This document shows positions 43,084-53,914 of a stretch of 64,000 nt of DNA, in pieces. Position numbers and translations under genes: made by a program. Positions within the stretch are counted from its first letter, which is position 1, and every line of letters starts with the position of its first letter. Origin of the DNA: Cordylochernes scorpioides (Eukaryota > Arthropoda > Arachnida > Pseudoscorpiones > Chernetidae). The notes beneath the pieces are model-generated. The model had not been told where the DNA came from. It saw nothing but the letters and a program-made list of their open reading frames with translations, and did not search any database. The stretch spans positions 114,514,010 through 114,578,009 of the forward strand of contig CP092863.1 in NCBI GenBank assembly GCA_030710605.1, given 5' to 3'.

Positions 43084-44404
43084 CGAGGTGTGTTCATAAG
43101 GTATCGCGACATTTGTATTTTTTCAAAAATTATTTATTTATTCATGAATACCTATTTTGTCCCCTTCAAAGTAATCCCCATGAGATATTATACACTTGTG
43201 CCAACGGTTTTTCCAATCTTCGAAGCACTTCAAAAAATCATTTTTAAAAATCTTTTTCAGCTCCTCCTTCGATGCCGTCTTTATCTCGTCAAGCGTAGCG
43301 TAACGTCGTCCTTTCATGGGCCTCTTCAGTTTAGGGAACAAGAAAAAGTCACAGGGGGCCAGATCTGGGGAATACGGTGGCTGCGGCATCATTAGTGTGT
43401 GGTTTTTGGCCAAAAAGTCGCGCACAAGCAACGATGTGTGAGCAGGGGCGTTATCGTGGTGCAAAAGCCAATTTTTGTTCTTCCACAAATCCGGGCGTTT
43501 CTGACGGATTGCTTCGCGCAAATTGCGCATAACTTGCAGGTAATATTCCTTATTGACCGTTCTACCCTGTGGCAAGAACTCATGATGCACCACGCCCCTG
43601 CAATCGAAGAAAACTGTCAGCAAAACTTCCACATTCGACCGAACTTGGCGCGCTTTTTTCGGTCTCGGTTCGTGCGGCAGCTTCCATTGAGATGATTGAG
43701 CTTTGGTTTCCACGTCATAACCATAAAACCACGCTTCGTCACCAGTTATGACCCTCTGGAGCAAATTTGGGTCGTCGCGGACAGAGTCCAACATCTCATT
43801 AGCAATGTTCATGCGACGCTGTTTTTGGTCGCAATTGAGCAATTTTGGTACGATTTCGCGGCGACCCGTCTCATGCCCAAATCATTGATAAAAATCGAAT
43901 GGCACGAGCCAATGGATATGTTCAGGTCCTCAGCAACTTCTCTAACGGTGATTCGACGATTGGCCAATATCATTTTCTCCACTTCATTAATTTTTTCGTC
44001 TGTTGTTGAAGTACTCGGGCGTCCGGCACGCTCTTCGTCGTTCACATCTTCTCGGCCTTCTGAGAACATTTTGTACCACCGATAAACGTTGCTTCGGTCC
44101 AAGGTAGCTTCTCCGTATGCCACAGTCAACATTCGGAATGCATCTGCGCACTTAATTTCGTTTTTCACACAAAATTTGATACAGGTTTTTTGATCCATTT
44201 TTTTTAATAGGTAAAAATCGAAGACGATCCAAAACACCTGCAAGCAAAGCAGCTGTCAACAATTAAGTGAACATTCAAAATGGCCGAGCTTGTCGGCATA
44301 AGTGAGAGACATGAGTACCAACATAAAGCCACAAAAAGATCGAAATTCGAATATACGAAACCCGCGAAAATTCAAAAGTCGCGATACTTTTTGAACACAC
44401 CTCG
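43084..44404 (-). mobile_element. mariner type 2
   Basis: 1321 bp, ends CGAGGTGTGTTCA... and inverse, TA at 43082-43083 and 44405-44406. Counterpart 58324-59641. Confidence 0.9.
43138..44198 (-). pseudogene. mariner type 2 transposase, one frameshift
   Basis: Starts at MDQKTC (44198) with N-terminal helix-turn-helix sequence (YRWYKMFSEGREDV, ITVREVAEDLNIS). A single missing T near 43855 shifts the frame, after which the catalytic domain is open to 43138: VITGDEAWFYGYD, HHDNAPAHTS and PPYSPDLAPCDFFLF, giving D34D. The same missing base occurs in the 58324 copy, so the damage predates the divergence of the two blocks. Distinct family from the Mos1-like element. Confidence 0.88.
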
Positions 44405-44416
44405 TATATATATATA

Positions 44417-44510
44417 AAGAGACAAGAGTCGCCTCTCCCGTCAAAACAGACGTCTAAAACCAGACGCCATCTATTTTGAAGGGAGAAGCGACTCTTGTCC
44501 CTTTAGATTA
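44417..44510. repeat. Inverted repeat from hammerhead-repeat tails
   Basis: GACAAGAGTCGCCTCTCCCG and its near-complement face each other, with ATAGATGGCGTCTGG at the turn. Related to the tail of 23013-23200. Counterpart about 59655-59748. Confidence 0.55.
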
Positions 44511-44544
44511 ATTTCCTCCCGGCAAAATTTCCACCTATATACAT

Positions 44545-44775
44545 ATATATGAAAAAATAATAGAAAAATAAAAAATAAAAAGGTCAGGTGTTGATGTTAA
44601 AAATAAAAATTCGTGGGTGTTTTTTCTTGATTTATTAAGAAATTGGGTTGGCCAAATATCAGGGAACAGGCTAAATCAATGTTTAGTTGATTTCTGTTCC
44701 ACTAGATGGTGCTCTGTCATCTGTAAAGCCCATGTGCTCCTAGTCAGGATATACCTTTTTTATTTTTAATATATA
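44545..44775 (-). repeat. Repeat J, inverted copy
   Basis: Includes CCACTAGATGGTGCT (44699-44713). Similar to 15945-16385 but without the hammerhead-like end. Confidence 0.55.
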
Positions 44776-46091
44776 CAAGGTATGTCCCATAAGTTCCCGG
44801 ACTGGGTCCATAAAAAAAAATAAATAAATGGAAAATGTAAATAAATTTGACTGTTTATTATAGAAAAAATATCTGGCAACACGGTGGTATCAATATCGAG
44901 TCGGTAGGTGCGCGCGCGCCAGGGTAATTCTAATTTATTTAAAGGTCATACCTAGCGCTGCGGCGATTTTACGATGGAAAAAAATTGAAGCAGAGGATTT
45001 GCATAGAATTTTGTGTGAAACTTCAAATATTAGCAACCGAAACTTTTGAAATGCTTAATGAAGCATTCCCCAATGACGCCCCAAAGAAAACAACTGTTTT
45101 TGAATGGCATTCTAGATTCAAAGCTGGCCGAATTTCCATTGAAGATGCTCCTCGTCAAGGACGCTCAAAATTTCAAAGTACTGATAAAATGTGCAAAAAA
45201 TCACCGATTTGATAAAAGAAAATCCTCGAACCACTTTGCTGGAGCTAGAGCAAGACACAGACATCTCTAAAACAACGATTGGAAAGATCGTAACCGAAGA
45301 TTTGAAGCTCAAAAAGACTCCTGCAAAATGCATCCCAAGATTCCTCACTAATGAGCAAAATCTGTGTCGGCTTGCAACCTGTGAATACATGTTTAAAATG
45401 ACAAGAACGGATCCGGAATGGAAAGACAAGATAATCACAGGCGATGAGACATGGGCTATGACCCTGAAACCAAGCGTCAATCTGCCGAGTGGAGAGGTCA
45501 GGGTGAGCCTAGACCCAAAAAATCCTGGATATTGAAATCCAGAAACAAGGTGCTGCTGGCCGCTTTTTTGGATAACAAGGGCATTGTTCATCACGAGTAT
45601 CTTCCTGCAGGCCAAACAGTTATTAAGGAAATGTATTTGAGCATTCTTCGCCGTCTAAGGGAAGCGATTCGAAAAAAAAGGCCAGAAAAATGGACTAATG
45701 GTTACTGGATCCTACACCATGACAATGCCCGCCCTCACACAGCGCACTTGGTGACGAGTTTTTTTGGCGAAAAACGGGACAGAAATCCTACCTCAACCAC
45801 CCTATTCCCCAGACATCGCACCAAATGACTTTTTCCTGTTCCCCAAACTCAAAGCAGTTCTAAAAGGAAGACATTTTGACACCAGGGAAGACATAATAGA
45901 AAAATCGCTGCTGGCATTGAAGAGCATTCCAAAAGAGGCCTATAAAAACTGTTTCGACAATTAGGAGAAACGATGGCGCTGGTGCGTTGAAGCAAGGGGG
46001 GATTACTTTGAAAAGTTTTAATAAAAAAATAATAAAAAAATCTTACCTTTTTTTTATGGACCCAGTCCGGGAACTTATGGGACATACCTTG
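44776..46091 (+). mobile_element. mariner type 3, present only in block B
   Basis: 1316 bp with 43-bp inverted ends that look identical (CAAGGTATGTCCCATAAGTT...), TA duplicated at 44774-44775 and 46092-46093. The matching place in block A (about 60008-60018) is an unbroken TATATATATATG. Confidence 0.92.
44973..45964 (+). pseudogene. mariner type 3 transposase, multiply frameshifted
   Basis: Pieces 44985-45212, 45191-45535, 45451-45828 and 45764-45964 in different frames together cover a whole mariner transposase: FEWHSRFKAGR, LEQDTDISKTTIGK, IITGDETW, HHDNARPHTA and PPYSPDIAPND. The ATG at 44973 is followed almost at once by a stop. Given the perfect inverted ends, the element was probably mobilised in trans while already defective. 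Confidence 0.88.
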
Positions 46092-46093
46092 TA

Positions 46094-46479
46094 TATATGT
46101 GGTATGTCAATAAATATACGCTATATTTTCATATTCACCATAAATATAAATAGTGTAACAGACCTAAATTGTAGATACAATTCAACACGCCAGCTTGACC
46201 ATCATGTAATCACAGATAAAATAATAAAGTTTTATTGAGAGTCCGCCGCACCCAAGACAGGACGAGGGTCCGAGGTCCAATTTCGTCAAAGATTATTCAT
46301 TTCCTCCCAGGAAACTTCCAATAAGTTTTACGATCGCCATTGAATACCGACAAACGAGCCGGACAAGAAACAGATTATCTCTCCCTCACATGTAGATCAG
46401 ACACTCTCCTGGACCTTGTATCTTCGGCGATGACCTCTCTCTGAGGTGACATCCAACCTGCCTCGTCCTTTGTATTACC
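46094..46479. repeat. LTR-like repeat D, inverted diverged copy
   Basis: Complement of 22691-22968 (TTGACCATCATGTAATCACA, AATAATAAAGTTTTATTGAG). The sequence that would carry the ribozyme is absent. Confidence 0.5.
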
Positions 46480-46795
46480 TATTGACTTGTACAGCCCTTG
46501 ATGCAGAGAGGAAGGCCCTATATCAACAAATTAAATGTACCAACACTTCACCCTGCGTATTGCTTTCAAAAATATCAGCAAACAAATCTAAGGCAATAGC
46601 TTACTATAATTTTTTTTAGATCATCATTATGTAAGGACCAGTCAACAAGTGAATGACTTTGAGACGAAGAGTAAAGCCAGTTCAATTTCTATGTAAATAA
46701 CACAAGATGATTATTACCTTACCCAATTGGGAGAATCTGTATGGGGCAAGTCCCTAATAAAGGCTTCTGTGTGTGTGTGTGTGTGTGTGTATTAC
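46480..46795 (+). repeat. Possible retroposon 3' end with (GT)n tail
   Basis: An open stretch resembling coding sequence (LDAERKALYQQIKCTN) is followed by GGAGAATCTGTATGGGGCAAG, CCTAATAAAGG and (GT)n. No family recognised. Counterpart 60405-60715. Confidence 0.4.
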
Positions 46796-47286
46796 CTATT
46801 GACGCTTGACACCGCTTTTGCCCCATGACTGCATACTGTCTGCCTATCATATATATAAACAATAAATTATTATCTTTTAGACTACCTATTTTATTGGTAT
46901 ATCTGTCAATACTTCAACTATGCTAATCTCTATCAATTATATGAAAAAAAGAAGGATTTTAGAGGCATACTCCTTTCTTATATCTATGAATAGAGAAACA
47001 GAACTAGCACACAAAACTCTATGAATATTATAACAAAATATTTATTATTCTATGAACAGATTATTAATTTTTGATATTCATATTTTAAAATTACAAATAT
47101 ATTCTCACAATGAGTATCTTTTTATTAAAAAACGCTAGCTTTCAAGTGTTAATCGCTCTTCAACGGGCTTACTAAAATATCGACTTTATCCCAACAGAAA
47201 TATTTACAAAAACATACAGCGTAGATATTTATAGCTGAAAATTTTGTTTTTGTAAATATTTCTGGTGGTATAAAGTCGATATTATA

Positions 47287-48573
47287 TTGGGAGTACAAAT
47301 AAGTTTTGAGGGATTTGCAAAAGAAGCCACAACAAATATTATATAAATAGCATCGGACCTTGTAAGGTTTCATGTTAAGGCTTCATCATTTCCCCAAAAA
47401 AATCAGAAGAAGTCTTTTCACTCAAGTGTAAGGAACTTTTTTTTTTTGGTGCTCTAACCATGTCAACCTTTTTGCCAAAAAAACACAATTTGCGGGAAGC
47501 GCTGCTTTTTTGTTTTACTTCGAAGAAAAGTGCAACTGATGGACATCGATTGCTGTGTGAGGCATATGGTAAACATGCTCTATCAATAAAATCATGTGAG
47601 TACTGGTTTCGGCGTTTCAAAAGTGGCGATTTTGACACCAGAGACAAAGAACGCGGAGGGAGGCCAATAAAGTTCGAAGACGCTGAGTTGGAGGCTTTAT
47701 TGGACGAAGATTCAAGCCAAACTCAAGAGGAGCTCGCTGAAAGCTTGGGAGTGACTCAACAAGCGATTTCGAACCGTCTCAAGGTCATGTGTATGGTGCA
47801 AAAACAAGGAAATTGGGTTCAATATGAACTCAAGCCAGGAAACATCGAGCGCCGTATTTGCACGTGCGAACTACTGCTCAAAAGACAAAATAGGAAGGGT
47901 TTTTTGCATCGAATCGTGACGGGGGACGAAAAGTGGATTCACTACGACAACCCAAAGCGCAGAAAATCGTGGGTTAAGCCCGGTCATGCATCAACTTCAA
48001 CGGCCAAACCGAATATTCATGGCAAGAAGCTAATGCTGTGCATCTGGTGGGATCAGCTCGGAGTGATCTACTATGAGCTACTTCAGCCTAACGAAACCAT
48101 CACTGGAGAACGTTACCAACAACAATTGATGCGATTAAGCCGAGCATTGAAGATTAAACGCCCACTATATGCCAAAAGACACGACAAGGTGATCTATCAG
48201 CACGACAACGCTCGGCCACATGTTGCAAAAGTTGTCAAGGAGACTTTGGAGGCGCTTCAATGGGATGTCCTACCCCACCCGCTGTATTCACCAGACATTG
48301 CTCCTTCAGACTACCACATGTTCCGTTCGATGACACATGGCCTGGCCGAGCAGCACTTCACTTCTTACGAAGAGGCGAAAAATTGGGTCAATGTCTGGAT
48401 CGCCTCAAAAGACGAGGATTTTTTTCGACACGGAATCCGTATGCTGCCTGAAAGATGGGAAAAAGTCGTAGCTAAAGATGGACAATACTTTGAATGAAAT
48501 ATATTGTACTGATTTCTCTGAATAAAGCTTCGAATTTATAAAAAAATCCCTCAAAACCTATTTGTACTCCTAA
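47287..48573 (+). mobile_element. Mos1-like mariner, potentially intact
   Basis: 1287 bp, 30-bp inverted ends with two mismatches, TA at 47285-47286 and 48574-48575. Length matches the Mos1 standard. Carries a complete transposase gene. Confidence 0.95.
47460..48497 (+). CDS. mariner transposase, full length
   Basis: 345 codons, the standard Mos1 length, ATG to TGA without interruption. The N-terminal third is two helix-turn-helix units that bind the inverted ends (YWFRRFKSGDF; ELAESLGVTQQAISNRL). The linker motif usually WVPHEL or WVPYEL is WVQYEL here (residues 119-124), a change that could affect dimer assembly. The catalytic triad is D156 (VTGDE), D249 (QHDNARPH) and D284 (YSPDIAPSD), with D34D spacing. 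The enzyme cuts and pastes the element at TA in the nucleus. No introns or control elements beyond the short leader. Activity is inferred from integrity only. Confidence 0.95.
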   Translation: MSTFLPKKHNLREALLFCFTSKKSATDGHRLLCEAYGKHALSIKSCEYWFRRFKSGDFDTRDKERGGRPIKFEDAELEALLDEDSSQTQEELAESLGVTQQAISNRLKVMCMVQKQGNWVQYELKPGNIERRICTCELLLKRQNRKGFLHRIVTGDEKWIHYDNPKRRKSWVKPGHASTSTAKPNIHGKKLMLCIWWDQLGVIYYELLQPNETITGERYQQQLMRLSRALKIKRPLYAKRHDKVIYQHDNARPHVAKVVKETLEALQWDVLPHPLYSPDIAPSDYHMFRSMTHGLAEQHFTSYEEAKNWVNVWIASKDEDFFRHGIRMLPERWEKVVAKDGQYFE

Positions 48574-48667
48574 TAGTAAGCCCGTTGAAGAGCGATTAAC
48601 GCTTGAAAGCTAGCATTTTTTTAAATAAAAAAGATACTCATTGTGAGAATATATTTGTAATTTTAAT

Positions 48668-49344
48668 ACCTTTTTCACATTTTTATCATAAATAGAGATT
48701 TATATTTATATTTGACTACTCTGTATACTTTCCTTATTGTTTCTTTTGTATTTTTTTATAAGTTTTCTGTTTGTTCTTGACTTAAATAAATTGCTGTGTC
48801 ATCCTGAAGTTTTATCTTTACTAATTTTTCTATGTTACTATATTTAGAATTTATTATATTTTGTTCTTAAAAATATAAAATTTTATAAAAAATATTGTTG
48901 TAAATATTTATAATGTTTGCCTGTTTTCATTTGTAATGACATTTTTCTTCTATGAATACGAAAATAACTACTATATTTGTATATTTAAGCTTCTTAAAAA
49001 ACATAAAATAATGAATTCTAAATATTTATAATGTAACTTTGGTGTTTGTTAATAGTTTCTTCTGTGAATACAGAATTATATATTATATTTGTATATTTGT
49101 TTGGGTGTTCTCTTAAAAACATAAAATAAATGAATTCTAAATATTCATAATGTGGCTCTTTGTTGAGTTTGTTAATAGTTTCTTCTGTGAATACAGAATT
49201 ATATAACATATTTGCATTTTTTTTGGGTGTTCTCTTAAAAACATAAAATAAATAAATTCTAAATATTTATAATGTGGCTCTTTGTTAATAGTTTTGTAAA
49301 TTATTAACATAAATTGATTTAAAAAAATAATATAAACAATATCA
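48668..49344. repeat. AT-rich tandem repeat, period about 120 bp
   Basis: Three or four units of AAAACATAAAATAA-TGAATTCTAAATATTTATAATGT...TAGTTTCTTCTGTGAATACAGAATTATAT, at about 49029, 49148 and 49270. Counterpart 62810-63240. No gene. Confidence 0.7.
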
Positions 49345-49800
49345 ATACGTTTCTTTATTCGTGAAAAATACAAGCTTTCGTATCTTTATAATCCTTGTTA
49401 GCACGTTTTCTTTGAACTTTCTTCTAGAAAGAACGAGCTGACTCACTTCGATTCAATTCGATTTATTTCAAACAACAAAAAAGAATTACATTAAAATTTA
49501 ATGCGATTTAGTTGTATTCATAACATAAAAAAAGACACTTTATTAACACAAAGAAAAAATAAAAAAACAACAAAAGGAATGATGATAAGTAACAATACAA
49601 TTTTATGAATATGAATTATAATTAATTAATAAAATACAACAATAATAATAAAAAACCTAACAATCTTTCTACAGGCATTGCTATGAGTTGAGAAAATCTG
49701 TGGACGAATTGCCTGTAGAAGAATTATAAAGATCCGAAAGCTTGTAATTTACATAAATAAAGAAACGCATTTTTATTTTTATATTTATTTTTTATACATT
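49345..49800. repeat. Element with inverted hammerhead-like ends
   Basis: Left end (minus) and right end (plus) share ACATAAATAAAGAAACG, CCGAAAGCTTG and TATAAAGAT. The right end reads CCTGTAGAAGAATTATAAAG then ATCCGAAAGC. The interior is A-rich, non-coding. Counterpart 63260-63700. Confidence 0.5.
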
Positions 49801-50268
49801 ATAGCAATTTTCTCTTCTAAATAAAATGATGTATTCTAAATATTTATTCTTATATTTTTTTCTTCACAATATGCAACCATTTACTCAATAATCTACTTCT
49901 TCACTGTTCTATTCACGAAAAACGATGTATATAGTCTTTTGTACATAGATATTCTTTTCTTCTTTTTCTCTTTTCTGAGCGAGGATTCAGTTTCTTCCCC
50001 TGCTTCTCATTTCTTTTTAGATTCATTTCTAACAGGAGTCTGTATAAGACGGAATGTCTTAATAAAGGCTTGTGTATGCATTTATTCTTATGGATATTAG
50101 GATTATCGTTCACATTGGGCAATGCTATAATTTGACAATTTTTGCGGAAGAGCGATTGCTCGAAGCATATTATTAAAATATACAAGTATCAGAGTCATCA
50201 ACAATCAATTCTGTCATCGTTTGCTTTTGTGAATGGAATAAATACCCAAATATGGCCATTTCTTATAA
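49801..50268. other. AT-rich spacer with retroposon-type tail
   Basis: 50037-50085 has AAGACGGAATGTCTT hairpin, AATAAAGG and a TG-rich tail. Nothing else recognised. Confidence 0.45.
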
Positions 50269-50339
50269 GCATCGGTGGTTCTGTGGTAGAATGTTCGCCT
50301 GCTACGCGGGCGGCCTGGGTTCGATTCTCGGCCGATTCT
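50269..50339 (+). tRNA. tRNA-Gly-like with GCT anticodon (probable pseudogene)
   Basis: 71 nt with the body of arthropod tRNA-Gly(GCC): GCATCGGTGG start, TGGTAGAAT D loop, CGCGGGCGG, GGGTTCGATTC T arm, CCGATTC end. The anticodon (50301-50303) is GCT instead of GCC, the T arm has a C-to-T change, the acceptor has one mismatch and the discriminator is T. A run of T (50339-50352) follows, as a Pol III terminator. If transcribed it would read Ser codons on a Gly frame; decay is more likely. Confidence 0.75.
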
Positions 50340-50381
50340 TTTTTTTTTTTTTACAATTTTTAAAACTTATTTATATCATTA

Positions 50382-50747
50382 TCCCTATATATATATATAA
50401 GTCAGCGTATGTATGTATGTTTGTCAACTACACACGTCCACAAAACGTAACTAATCTGACTGAAATTTTAACAGTATATAGAGTAGAATCTGGAAAAACT
50501 CTTAGTGAAAATTTCAGGTCTCTATCCCGAATATCTGTCGTGTTATTTGCAAATTTGCTCTTTCGCTCGCGCCTCTAGCGGTGAAAATGGAGGGTAATAC
50601 CAGCAGGCCTAATGTACATGTAAAGTTTGGAGCGGGACGTTTCACAAGAGTGACATCCACGGCTCCAATTTATAATTGTAACGAATAGTATTTGAATAAA
50701 AACATTTAATCGGGTAAAACCCGGGCGTTGCCCGGGTCATTCGGCTA
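50382..50747 (+). mobile_element. Helitron H3 (H1 3' end, different 5' end)
   Basis: Begins TCCCTATATATATATATAAG after A, ends with the H1 hairpin (CGGGC-GTT-GCCCG) and CTAG before T. Shares the last 100 bp with H1 but not the body, pointing to end-swapping. Confidence 0.7.
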
Positions 50748-50884
50748 GTATTATATAATTGTGTGTAATTCTGCGGTCCTCAAAGCTTATGTCCATAGTT
50801 CATATAAAATACCCATTCCAAGAGTCTATCAACAGTATCACCATAAAAGGAAGTTCCAAAAATGCAATATAACAGCGGAATGGT

Positions 50885-51060
50885 AGATTAAACAGGCGAA
50901 ACCGCTGGGAGGGTTCACCACTGATGAGCCAGGCCCTCCCATTAATCTTTCCATTGCAGTAAGGGTAGTAGAAATTGTTTTATTTCTGAAAGAATCATGC
51001 GCGTCTAAAATAGTTTCGTATTTTGATAACAGATGGCGCGCTAATGCATCATAATATAAA
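50885..51060 (+). repeat. MITE family E arm
   Basis: GGCGAAACCGCTGGGAGGG... to CGCGTCTAAAATAG, followed by the AGATGGCGCGCTAATGCATC string. Confidence 0.65.
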
Positions 51061-51177
51061 TGATATAGTCATGGAATTTCCTCCAGGAGTTAGGATAGAG
51101 TCAAAGGATAGATTAGTAAGCCTAATCTCTGTATTTTGATCCGAAAGAACAATTCTGGAATGTCTAATATATATATA

Positions 51178-51594
51178 CTAGCCGAATGACCCGGGCAACG
51201 CCCGTGTTTTACCCGATTGAATGTTTTTATTCAAATACTATTTGTTACAATTATAAATTGGCGCCTTAAATAAATGCATATATTAGTTAATAACTATAGC
51301 CTATGTGCTTTATCTGTCTATGTACTGTTGGCTTCCGTAGGCGTCTCTTACTGGGAAAAAGAAAGAGAGGATTCCATTTAGTTATTAACTAATATATGCA
51401 TTTATTTAAGGAGCGACCCGCTCCAACACAATAGTTACAAAAACCAAAAAGCGAGTGGGGGGGCAAAGTCCAAAACAAAGTGTCTCGCGTAGTGGTGGCA
51501 TGATTGTAGCCAACCAATAGGAGAGCGCCATTCCAAAAAAAAAAAAGCAAACGGTGACAGAGATGACGCATGACGCTCGTAACTGTATATAGAA
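51178..51594 (-). mobile_element. Helitron H1, further copy
   Basis: Minus orientation, CTAG at 51178-51181, 5' end TTCTATATACAG at 51594. Carries a short internal replacement (near 51470-51495) relative to other copies. Confidence 0.8.
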
Positions 51595-52097
51595 TGATAA
51601 ATGGGGGGGGGGGCAGGCGCCAAAATGAGCATTCCTGTGTGGGGAGGACTGTATGAGGTATCAAAACTGCCTATTTGTTCAAACACAGCAACGTGTGGTA
51701 CAGCTAGGTGGAGCAGAGTATCAAACATCTTGACAAGTATAGATTCAATAGGGATTGTTGGATGTTTTCTAGAATCGTTTTAACAAATGTTGGTTAGGCA
51801 AACTTTTACTCGGATAAAAACCGGGCGAAGCCGTGTACATTCGCTAAATACAGTTATTTACAAATGTTCGTTTGTGGCAAGATACTATTCCATCAACTTC
51901 AAATTACCGAGTGGGCCAATTAATATTGGATTTATTCAACTTATCAAGTGTTTTTCAAGGGACCGGGAAAAAATGTCAAATTATCGAGAGTATAGATTCA
52001 GTAGGGATTGGATGTTTGCTAGAATTGTTTTAACAAATGTTTCTTAGGCAAACTTTCAAAAGGTAAAAAACCGGGCGAAGCCGGGTACATTTGCTAG
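51595..52097 (+). mobile_element. Helitron H2 3' ends, two in tandem
   Basis: Both have GGGCGAAGCCG(G/T)GTACATT; the first ends GCTAA (51840-51844), the second TGCTAG (near 52091-52096). They share TAGATTCA(A/G)TAGGGATTG and TTTTAACAAATGTT. 5' ends not defined; a poly-G run is at 51605. Confidence 0.6.
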
Positions 52098-52944
52098 TAG
52101 TTCATAATATTTTGCTTCCAATTAAACAAATCAAAGATCAATCCGTATAGATTTCTTTAAACTAATTCGATTTATAATAAATGAAAAATAAAAGACGCGA
52201 ATGTTTCTTTCACAAAATTAATTACTGCGATTAAAAATATTGGGATGGCCTGGCTCATCAATGGTAAACCCTCCCCAACGGTTTCACCATATGAATGATC
52301 CAATACAGTATTAGAGCTCTAAAGAAGTAGTCTGATAGATTAAATTGGCGAAACCGCTGGAAGGGTTCGCCACTAATTATCTTTAATTTGCATATAAATA
52401 TCAGCTTCTTGTGGTCTTTCAGATTAAAATTGTCAACCACTTTTTTTATTCGTTCAAACTTAAAAAAAAAAAAAAAGTTGCATATATTTTGGAGAAAATA
52501 GGCAACAATTCCGGTGTAGATATCCTCAAATTTATCCTTCCCACACATGACGTATCTATATGGTAATTTGAACATCTCCAAGTAACATCGAGGTAAAACA
52601 CAAACAAAAAAAAAGGATTTTTCCAAACGTGTTTTTCTAGGAATGAATAATGTAGAAATATAAGATAATAATACCTTTGAGAAAAACTTTTGTTTTTCTT
52701 TGTTATTATTCACAAATAATATTTTCTCACACCCAGAATTTTCTTGTTGACGCTTTTTCCTTTCTTTAATAACAACCAGGTATTCCTATCTACCTATGTT
52801 AGATGTAAATATGCAAAATGTTTACTTTAATTCTGAATAAATTAATAAAGCGAAACACAAACCACATTTTGCTCAAATGTTTTGTTTCTATTTTTTAAAT
52901 ATGTATTATAATATAAATTACATGTATATAAAATTTTTGTTTGG
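52098..52944. other. AT-rich sequence with MITE-E arms
   Basis: MITE-E arms at about 52235-52380. A Phe/Lys-rich open frame on the minus strand (52258-52713) has no recognisable domain and is treated as chance. Confidence 0.4.
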
Positions 52945-53009
52945 GCCTGGCTCGTCAGTGGTGAACCCTCCCCGCAGTTTCGCCAGTTCAATATACCATA
53001 CCGCATCAA

Positions 53010-53332
53010 TTCCATTGCCCGTTCCTACAGGAAAAGAGACTGGAAATTCACAAAATTTCGGGGCTAACTCACTATAATGAACAACATGTATATAAAATTT
53101 TTACTACTATCCTGCTTGATAAAACATTTATTTATAAATATTTTAAATTTTTCAAGGCGATAGATAAAATGAGGGAAGAAGTGCTGAACTCCACAGACAA
53201 CGGCTGATTGCTCCCCCTCCCCTCTAAATTGCTTTTCCTCCTTACTCATGTACATATATAACCTTTTAGGGGAATCCCCTTGTAAGACAATAGTGTCTTA
53301 ATAAAGGTTTTTGTTGTTGTTGTTGTTGTATA
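53010..53332 (+). repeat. Retroposon G 3' region, uninterrupted
   Basis: Ends AAGACAATAGTGTCTTAATAAAGG then (GTT)n. Contains the empty Helitron H1 site at 53258/53259. Confidence 0.6.
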
Positions 53333-53623
53333 CACCCATACCTCGCTTTGCTTCGGGGTTACGTTCCAAAAAAAAAAAAAAAACACGACGCAAATTGAAA
53401 CGACGCAAAGTGAAAATAAAATTTTGATGGAATGGCGCAATCAAAAACAAAGCTGTTGCCATATTTTAGGAAAAAAAAATAAAAAAAAAAAATTAAAGAC
53501 TTGAATCCAAAACAACGCAACTTCGAAAATCTAACGACGCACAGTGAATATCAGTAAAAATTAAGCATAGACGCAACTTCGAAAAAAACGCAAAACGAAA
53601 CGACGCAAAGCGAGGTATTGGTG
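53333..53623. mobile_element. pogo/Tigger-like MITE, second family
   Basis: Inverted ends CACC(C/A)ATACCTCGCTTTGC with TA at 53331-53332 and 53624-53625. 291 bp. The interior repeats ACGCAA/CGACGCAAA several times. Confidence 0.8.
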
Positions 53624-53914
53624 TATATAAATTAGTTTTTAGATTTTAAATAGACAATTCAATATATTTTATTGACACTTTTAGTCAATTGTTACGAAAT
53701 TCAAAGATAAATTAAACAAAGATAAATGTGATTATTTACAATTTGATGATAAAATATAAAAAGCAGTTCTCAGTAAAGGAGGCTCCTACATCTTGTCCTC
53801 CTCCAGACAAGAACAGGATCAATTTGAACCGTTCTCAGTTCGAAATTTTAAATAGAGATAGTATGCAAATATTACTATTAATAATATTATGTTAAAAAAG
53901 TTCTATATATATAT
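53624..53914. other. AT-rich spacer
   Basis: Nothing recognised. Confidence 0.4.

Larger units (their letters stand above)
47083..48667. mobile_element. Fold-back element invaded by a mariner
   Basis: Arms 47083-47286 and 48574-48667 pair outside (AAGATACTCATTGTGAGAAT and inverse, GGGCTTACT/AGTAAGCCC), and a second palindrome lies within the left side (ATCGACTTTAT.../...ATAAAGTCGAT). Without the mariner it is about 300 bp. The arm also contains a hammerhead-like string (TTGAAGAGCG-ATTAA-CGCTTGAAAGC, 48588-48613). Counterpart about 61005-62591. Confidence 0.65.
23977..50094. repeat. Block B (duplicate of 7945-23734 plus 55712-64000)
   Basis: Continuous sequence collinear with the two separated parts of block A. 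The A parts meet without loss or gain of a base at B positions 40481/40482. Positions 23835-23976 before it do not match the A flank and resemble a repeat near 37150 (inverted). Confidence 0.9.

Noticed and set aside
52258-52713. 151-codon minus-strand frame
   Set aside because: Lys/Phe-rich, spans a MITE-E arm, and contains no recognisable domain.
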